Source: Villigracilis sp024434165
GTDB lineage: Bacteria; Chloroflexota; Anaerolineae; Anaerolineales; Villigracilaceae
Length of the DNA stretch: 64,000 nt
Direction: 5' to 3'
NCBI GenBank assembly: GCA_030263665.1
Contig: SZPK01000012.1
Location: 1-64,000 of the forward strand
In this document: in pieces, positions 59,942 to 64,000 of the stretch
Numbering within the stretch: position 1 is the stretch's first letter
Layout: every line of letters begins with the position of its first letter
The notes under the pieces: generated by a model
Databases searched by the model: none
Told to the model about the DNA's origin: nothing
Seen by the model: the letters and a program-made list of their open reading frames with translations, nothing else
Position numbers and translations under genes: made by a program

Positions 59942-61243
59942 TTACTTCTCCCGAGACCGCCTGGGGAGGATTCGGTTGATTTCGCTGGTAATCCTCTGCG
60001 GAATCTCTTTGATGTCCTTCGGGATGATGCGCTCGATGAGTCGTCCGCGCCAGTTTTGGAGGATGGCTTCCATGTACAATTTTTCCAGCGATTTGACCTG
60101 CCCTTCGATGGAGTATTTCTCGCTCAACGCGGCGGAATGCCTGCCGAAGCGTTCGAGTTTTTCGCGGTCGCCCAGCAAGGCAGAGACCGTATCGGCATAC
60201 TTCTCCAAACTCAGCGGGACCATGTAACCGTTTTTGTCGTTCTCGATCATGCCTTCAAAGGCTTCGTCCTGCACAGCCACCAGCGGCAAACCCGCCGCGA
60301 TCGCCTCGATGACGGAGATGGGATGCACCTCGGTTGTCGAAGCGGAGAGGAAGACCGTCGCATCGTGCAGGACATCCGGCAGATCGGCGCGCGCGACCAT
60401 GCCCAAAAAGTGGATGCGGTCTTTGACGTTCGTGGTCAACGCCCGCGCTTCGATGTTCTTACGCGCGCTGCCGTCCCCGGCAAAAACGAGATGCGCCTCC
60501 GGGAATCGTTCGGCAACGCGGACGAACGCATCCACGATAAAGTCGAGACGTTTCTCCGGGTCCATGCGTCCCACCGCAAGCAGGATCGGCGCATCGGGCT
60601 TGACCCCAAGCCTGTTCCGCAGGCTGCCGGGGTTTTTCGCCGCCTTGAAGCTGCTCAGGTCTATACCGTTGGGGATGATATGAATCGGCTTGCGGACTTT
60701 CTGCTCCATCAAAAGGCGGTGGAACTTGGGCGAGGGCACGATGATCTGGTCGCCCAGGTTGGTGGAGGCGGCGCTGAACCAGCCAGCCGTCCGCCTCATC
60801 AGGTTGGTCCCGCCGATGAATTTGACATAGTGGGTGTAATCGGTAATGGAGGTGTGATAGGTGTAGATGAGCGGCAGGCGTTTGGTGGAGGCGGTGAGAT
60901 ACGCCAGCAGACCCACGCTCAGCGGGCTGTGCGCATGAAGCACGTCGAAATGTTTGCGCGTCAGCGACCAGGTGGAGCGCGGCGTGCCCAGCACTGCCAC
61001 GTAAATGGGCGGATTGTTGAGATACTTCAACGAAGGCAGGCGCATCACATTCGTTTCGTTATCCTTGTAGCCGGGGAAGCGCGGCGCGAAGATCGTAACC
61101 TGATGCCCGCGCTTTTTCAGTCCCTCCGAGATCAATTGCAGGGAAATCGAAACGCCGTTCACCTGCGGCGCATATGTGTCTGTGAAAAGTCCGATACGCA
61201 GCGAGCCGGCGGGTATATCCTGTTCTGTCGGGTGTGTTTCCAT
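59942..61243 (-). CDS. GT4-family glycosyltransferase
   Basis: A 433-residue GT-B enzyme. The N-terminal half has LRIGLFTDTYAPQVNGVSISLQLISEGLKKRGHQVTIFAP and HAHSPLSVGLLAYLTASTKRLPLIYTYHTSITDYTHYVKF (acceptor side). The C-terminal half has LLAVGRMDPEKRLDFIVDAF, LVFAGDGSARKNIEA, FLSASTTEVHPISVIEAIAAGLPLVAV with an E-x7-E pair. It resembles the GT4 enzymes that make glycolipids (1,2-diacylglycerol glucosyl- or mannosyltransferases such as those of Mollicutes and Chloroflexi), an inference from the N-terminal layout. The ATG has AGGAG 7 bases upstream. It stands alone next to housekeeping genes. Confidence 0.86.
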   Translation of the reverse strand: METHPTEQDIPAGSLRIGLFTDTYAPQVNGVSISLQLISEGLKKRGHQVTIFAPRFPGYKDNETNVMRLPSLKYLNNPPIYVAVLGTPRSTWSLTRKHFDVLHAHSPLSVGLLAYLTASTKRLPLIYTYHTSITDYTHYVKFIGGTNLMRRTAGWFSAASTNLGDQIIVPSPKFHRLLMEQKVRKPIHIIPNGIDLSSFKAAKNPGSLRNRLGVKPDAPILLAVGRMDPEKRLDFIVDAFVRVAERFPEAHLVFAGDGSARKNIEARALTTNVKDRIHFLGMVARADLPDVLHDATVFLSASTTEVHPISVIEAIAAGLPLVAVQDEAFEGMIENDKNGYMVPLSLEKYADTVSALLGDREKLERFGRHSAALSEKYSIEGQVKSLEKLYMEAILQNWRGRLIERIIPKDIKEIPQRITSEINRILPRRSREK

Positions 61244-61256
61244 GAAATCTCCTGAA

Positions 61257-61289
61257 AGACCCTAAAGGTCTTGAAGACCTTCAGGGTCT
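61257..61289. repeat. Palindromic repeat that provides the DUF951 C-terminus
   Basis: AGACCCTAAAGGTCT, a TGA loop and AGACCTTCAGGGTCT form a 15-bp stem with one mismatch. Its layout matches the terminator at 55040-55072 (33 bases, same ends). It overlaps the stop and last nine codons of the DUF951 gene. Confidence 0.65.
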
Positions 61290-61492
61290 GTGGCGGTATT
61301 TCGTTCCTGTTGGGTTAAATTCACTTTCATCCGTTTCGCCAGTTCGCGGCGCGTCAGCATCACGCGATGACCGCAGCCCTTGCATTCCAAACCGATGTCC
61401 GCGCCGAGGCGCACCACCGTCCATTCGTACGAACCGCAGGGATGCGGTTTTCGCAAACGCACATGATCGTTCATTTGCAGGTCGGGAAGCAT
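61262..61492 (-). CDS. DUF951 family small zinc-binding-like protein
   Basis: A 76-residue protein from the ATG at 61490-61492. It matches the DUF951 pattern: NDHVRLRKPHPCGSYEWTVVRLGADIGLECKGCGHRVMLTRRELAKRM, with HPCG and CxxCG as probable metal ligands. Function of the family is unknown; it is often near tRNA or DNA-binding genes. The start is supported by a TATAAT 6 bases upstream with no ribosome-binding site, suggesting a leaderless mRNA. The C-terminal tail TDPEGLQDL is encoded by the palindromic repeat at 61257-61289 and is not part of the family. Confidence 0.8.
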   Translation of the reverse strand: MLPDLQMNDHVRLRKPHPCGSYEWTVVRLGADIGLECKGCGHRVMLTRRELAKRMKVNLTQQERNTATDPEGLQDL

Positions 61493-61498
61493 GGGAAG

Positions 61499-61504
61499 AT
61501 TATA
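61499..61504 (-). promoter_or_regulatory. Candidate -10 box for DUF951
   Basis: TATAAT on the minus strand lies 6 bases before the ATG, the same layout as at the thioesterase gene (63583). No ribosome-binding site is present between box and start. Confidence 0.5.
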
Positions 61505-61592
61505 CCGCCGCGCTTCGCGCGGACGACAGGCCATGGATGATAGACGATGAGAAAACATGGTCAATGGTCAATCGTCCATGGTCACGAAGTAT

Positions 61593-61656
61593 GGGAAATA
61601 TTTCCCACCTGTCGTGCGAAAACTTTCCTTGAAGGAAAGTCCGTTCCGAACATAAT
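61593..61656 (+). promoter_or_regulatory. Promoter region for the MBL-fold gene with two palindromes
   Basis: A candidate -35 TTGAAG (61629-61634) and -10 CATAAT (61651-61656) have a 16-base spacer. Palindromes GGGAAATATTTCCC (61593-61606) and ACTTTCCTTGAAGGAAAGT (61622-61640) flank or overlap the -35, as operator sites often do. The rest of 61493-61592 shows a short hairpin CCGCGC/GCGCGG-like segment and simple CCATGG-type repeats only. Confidence 0.5.
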
Positions 61657-61711
61657 GGGAGGTGGAAGGCACGGCATATCGTGCCCCAACGAGATGAAAA
61701 CGGAGGCAGGC

Positions 61712-62668
61712 ATGAACAAGGATTTCACGGTCAAATTCTGGGGCGTACGCGGAAGTTACCCCACACCCGGCGCGAGCACCGTCAAGTATGGCGGCAACAC
61801 GGCTTGTGTGGAAGTCAACGCGGGCGGGCGCATCATCATCCTCGACGCGGGCACGGGCATCATTCCGCTTGGGCGTGAGTTGGCAAAACGCCAGGACCTT
61901 GAACTGCTGATCCTGCTCAGTCATTTGCATCACGACCACACGCAGGGATTCCCGTTCTTCGTCCCGGCATACATACCCAGGGCTCGGCTGCACATCTACG
62001 GTCCCGGCGGCACGGCAGAGACGGTGGAGCATGTGCTGGAGCATAATCAGTCTTCCGACACGTTCCCAATCTCATTGCGCGACATGGCGTCGAACAAGGA
62101 TATTCAATCCCTGCGCGAGACGCAGGTCATCCTTTGGGACGAGGATGGGGTTCGGGTCCACGAATCAAGCCCAAGTCCGAGTCCTGAGGCGGTGGTCATC
62201 CGCATTCACAAATCGTATGCGCATCCCGGCGGCGTCTATCACTATCGCATCGAATATCAGGGCAAGTCCGTTGTGTATGCCACCGATACCGAAGGCTACG
62301 CAGGTACAGACCGCAAGTTGGTGAATTTTTCGCGCAATGCCGATGTGCTCATCCACGACGCGCAATATTCAGACGATCATTATTATGGATGTCTCGCTGG
62401 ATTCTCTTCGACGCAGGGATACGGTCACTCGACGGCGGCGATGGCGGGTCAGGTCGCCGCTTCGGCTGAGACGGGTGAACTGATTCTGTTTCACCATGAC
62501 CCATCCTACGCGGACGATTGGGTCGCGGCGCAGGAGCGTGCTGCCAAAAACATTTTCCCTGATTCGCGTGCGGCGTTCGAAGGGATGGAGGTTTCCTTGA
62601 ATCCCTCTCCCGTTCTTGGGAGAGGGGCAGAGGTGAGGGAAGGATTACAATATGCTGCGTATGGCTGA
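61712..62668 (+). CDS. Metallo-beta-lactamase-fold hydrolase
   Basis: A 318-residue protein from the ATG at 61712, which has GGAGG 5 bases upstream. It starts TVKFWGVRGSYPTPG and has the metal motif SHLHHDHTQGFPFF (HxHxDH), a later GGVYHYRIEYQGKSVVYATDTEGY with the Asp ligand, then DAQYSDDHYYG and FHHDPSYADDW with late His ligands. The WGVRGS start and the overall layout fit the MBL phosphodiesterase-like group. The last about 20 residues (NPSPVLGRGAEVREG) come from a dispersed repeat, so the original end lay near VSLNP. The 3' end overlaps the Crp/Fnr gene by 17 bases. Confidence 0.82.
   Translation: MNKDFTVKFWGVRGSYPTPGASTVKYGGNTACVEVNAGGRIIILDAGTGIIPLGRELAKRQDLELLILLSHLHHDHTQGFPFFVPAYIPRARLHIYGPGGTAETVEHVLEHNQSSDTFPISLRDMASNKDIQSLRETQVILWDEDGVRVHESSPSPSPEAVVIRIHKSYAHPGGVYHYRIEYQGKSVVYATDTEGYAGTDRKLVNFSRNADVLIHDAQYSDDHYYGCLAGFSSTQGYGHSTAAMAGQVAASAETGELILFHHDPSYADDWVAAQERAAKNIFPDSRAAFEGMEVSLNPSPVLGRGAEVREGLQYAAYG
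62603..62640. repeat. CCCTCTCCC/GGGAGAGGG repeat at the end of the MBL-fold gene
   Basis: CCCTCTCCC, GTTCTT and GGGAGAGGGG form a hairpin, followed by CAGAGGTGAGGG. This is the third copy of the repeat type at 29542 and 41350. It is translated into the C-terminus of the MBL-fold protein and stands just before the Crp/Fnr ribosome-binding site. Confidence 0.65.
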
Positions 62669-63359
62669 ACTAAAGAAAGACGACACCCGCAACCTGCTTT
62701 CAGACATTCGATTGTTTGAAGGACTCACCCCCGCGCAGTTGGATTGGGTGGCGCAGCGCGCACATCGGCGGGTGTTTCCGTCGGGGAAGAACGTGATGCT
62801 GATCGAACAGCCCGGCGAGGCGGTGTATGTCATCCTGCATGGGACGGTGAAGGTTTACACCGAGCAGGGCGGGCGCGACGCGATCCTTTCGATATTGGGA
62901 AGCGGCGACATCATCGGCGAAATGAGTTTGATAGACAGCGTCGGTCGCTCCGCCAGCGTGGTGACGCTGGAAGACTCGCTCATGCTGTGGATGGACAAGA
63001 CCACGTTCTACTATATGCTCGACAACTTCCCGCCCATCGCGCGCAACCTGGTGAAGATTCTTTCGGCGCGCGTGCGGCTTTCGGATCAGATGATTCAATC
63101 GCTCGCCACGCTCGACGTGAACGGACGGGTGGCGCGTCAACTGCTGGCGTTTGCCGAGCGCTACGGACAGGAAGTGGACGGCGGCTGGAAGATTCGCATC
63201 GCGCTCACCCAGAGCGATATCGCAGACCTCGTCGGCGCCTCGCGCAAGCGCGTGAATCAAGCGATGGTGCTGTTCAAGGAGCAGGGTCTTGTCCTGACCG
63301 ACGCCGATGGACGTATCGTCATTCAAGACAAGGCGGGGTTAGCGAGGTTTTGTGATTAG
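62652..63359 (+). CDS. Crp/Fnr-family transcriptional regulator
   Basis: A 235-residue regulator. Residues about 20-140 are a cyclic-nucleotide-binding-type beta-roll: LLSDIRLFEGLTPAQLDWVA, IEQPGEAVYVILHGTVKVY, GSGDIIGEMSLIDSVGRSASVVTLEDS, with the phosphate-binding-cassette region GEMSLIDSVGRSASV. Residues about 170-225 are a Crp-type winged helix (LTQSDIADLVGASRKRVNQAMVLFKEQGLV). No Cys cluster for Fe-S is seen, so it is nearer to Crp than Fnr. The ATG at 62652 has AGGA 7 bases upstream. It overlaps the MBL-fold gene by 17 bases and is likely in the same operon. Confidence 0.87.
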   Translation: MLRMAELKKDDTRNLLSDIRLFEGLTPAQLDWVAQRAHRRVFPSGKNVMLIEQPGEAVYVILHGTVKVYTEQGGRDAILSILGSGDIIGEMSLIDSVGRSASVVTLEDSLMLWMDKTTFYYMLDNFPPIARNLVKILSARVRLSDQMIQSLATLDVNGRVARQLLAFAERYGQEVDGGWKIRIALTQSDIADLVGASRKRVNQAMVLFKEQGLVLTDADGRIVIQDKAGLARFCD

Positions 63360-63594
63360 TCGAGTAGTCTGGCAGTCGAATAGTCTGATAGTCTGGTAGT
63401 CTGGTAGTCGAATAGTCGAGTTGTCAATAGCCGTGGAGTCGCAAGCTCTGCGGCTGTTTTGACCATCCATCACCTGACGATCTGACCATTTGACAACCTG
63501 ACCATTCGACCACCCGACCACCCGACCACTCGACCACCCGACCACCCGACCACCCGACCACTCGACCACCTGACTACTCGACTATAATCGCCTC
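63360..63594. repeat. Degenerate tandem repeat region
   Basis: The 235 bases after the Crp/Fnr gene consist of short repeats: on the left units of TAGTCTGG/TAGTCGAA (63362-63420), on the right units of CGACCACC (63500-63590), with ACCATCC/GACCATTTGACA-type units between. The two halves are partly complementary. No spacer-repeat regularity of a CRISPR array is present. No open frame with gene-like composition was found. Confidence 0.7.
63583..63588 (+). promoter_or_regulatory. Candidate -10 box for the thioesterase
   Basis: TATAAT lies 6 bases before the ATG at 63595, with CGCCTC between and no ribosome-binding site. The mRNA would begin at or next to the start codon. Confidence 0.5.
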
Positions 63595-64000
63595 ATGACC
63601 AACTACAATTTCTTCCATCCCACCGAAATCCGCTACGGGGATTTGGACCCGCAGGGACATGTCAACAACGCAAAATACCTGACGTACTTCGAGCAGGCGC
63701 GCATCTACTACTTCATGCAACTGGGCTTGTTCAGCAAGGACCAGTCCTTTATGGAAATCGGCGTCATTATCGCCGACATCCACATCACCTATCACGCCAC
63801 CACGCATTACGGCGACCCGATCAAAGTCGGCGTGAAGACCACCAAGATCGGCAACAAGTCCCTGACGGTGGAGCAGTGTGTGATGCACGCCGAGACCGGC
63901 AAGGTGATGGCAAGCGGAACGGTGGTTCTGGTCACGTTCGATTATGAGGGGTTGAAGACCATCCCTGTGCCGGATGAATGGAAGAAGAAACTTAGTGAGT
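63595..64000 (+). CDS. 4HBT-type acyl-CoA thioesterase, cut by window end
   Basis: The first 135 codons of a hot-dog-fold thioesterase; the 3' end is outside the window. It starts MTNYNFFHPTEIRYGDLDPQGHVNNAKYLTYFEQARIYYF, the canonical 4HBT/YbgC signature with the catalytic-type Asp in GDLDPQGHVNN and the downstream Glu-Ala-Arg. GVIIADIHITYHATTHYGDPIKV is the following beta strand block. Members hydrolyse acyl-CoAs. It is preceded by a TATAAT at 6 bases, so probably leaderless. It is not related to the glycan locus. Confidence 0.88.
   Translation, partial: MTNYNFFHPTEIRYGDLDPQGHVNNAKYLTYFEQARIYYFMQLGLFSKDQSFMEIGVIIADIHITYHATTHYGDPIKVGVKTTKIGNKSLTVEQCVMHAETGKVMASGTVVLVTFDYEGLKTIPVPDEWKKKLSE

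Noticed and set aside
63480..63590. CRISPR-like array
   Set aside because: Units are only 8-10 bases, degenerate and without distinct spacers, so it is a simple tandem repeat. No cas gene is nearby.

Overview
The window reads as a piece of a Chloroflexota (Anaerolineae-like) chromosome. This is an inference from protein style, moderately high GC, a DUF951 protein, dense small palindromic repeats and the absence of any LPS core or lipid A gene; no rRNA or other phylogenetic marker is present. About 58 protein genes are supported. Nearly all lie on the minus strand in long runs with 4-nt overlaps or gaps of a few bases. No tRNA, rRNA, transposase, integrase or CRISPR array was seen, and no stretch over 300 bases lacks a gene.

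Layout. 108-2860: two secreted proteins, one a two-module protein with a C-terminal amidase_6 domain. 2991-5076 (plus): a methyltransferase-GT2 fusion and a second methyltransferase. 5112-39424 (minus): a very large surface-glycan locus with GT4, GT2 and membrane (GT-C type) glycosyltransferases, about seven methyltransferase domains, an asparagine synthetase homologue, a nucleotidyltransferase/4,6-dehydratase/reductase trio, a neuB-ALDH-neuA-transketolase module, an ABC exporter (wzm/wzt), a wbpB-wbpD-wbpE set and, at the promoter-proximal end, a small winged-helix regulator with a perfect palindrome in its promoter. 39508-57439 (minus): a second glycan block with GT4, lipid-linked GT2, LPG-synthase-like flippase, large membrane proteins, gmd, a wzx-type flippase, a UDP-glucuronate 4-epimerase-like enzyme and a wbpA-like dehydrogenase. 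57515-59866 (minus): housekeeping genes (family 4 uracil-DNA glycosylase, rimI, tsaB, tsaE). 59942-64000: a GT4, DUF951, then on the plus strand a metallo-beta-lactamase-fold hydrolase, a Crp/Fnr regulator and a thioesterase cut by the window end.

How the genes fit together. WbpA-like (57 kb) with WbpB, WbpD and WbpE (36-39 kb) can make UDP-2,3-diacetamido-2,3-dideoxy-glucuronate. The NeuB/NeuA pair should make a CMP-activated ulosonic acid, with an unusual transketolase and aldehyde dehydrogenase between them. Gmd and a reductase can make a GDP-6-deoxyhexose. GT4/GT2 enzymes build chains on a lipid carrier, which leave through Wzm/Wzt or a Wzx flippase, and GT-C proteins act outside the membrane on polyprenyl-phosphate sugars.

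Most notable: (1) the neuB-ALDH-neuA-tkt module with no neuC; (2) a paralogous pair of unnamed polytopic proteins sharing three motifs; (3) REP/BIME-like palindromes with a GTA(A/G/C)C edge that repeatedly carries the stop codon of the upstream gene; (4) other repeat families translated into protein tails or an internal loop; (5) the regulator's promoter-embedded operator; (6) several probable leaderless genes.
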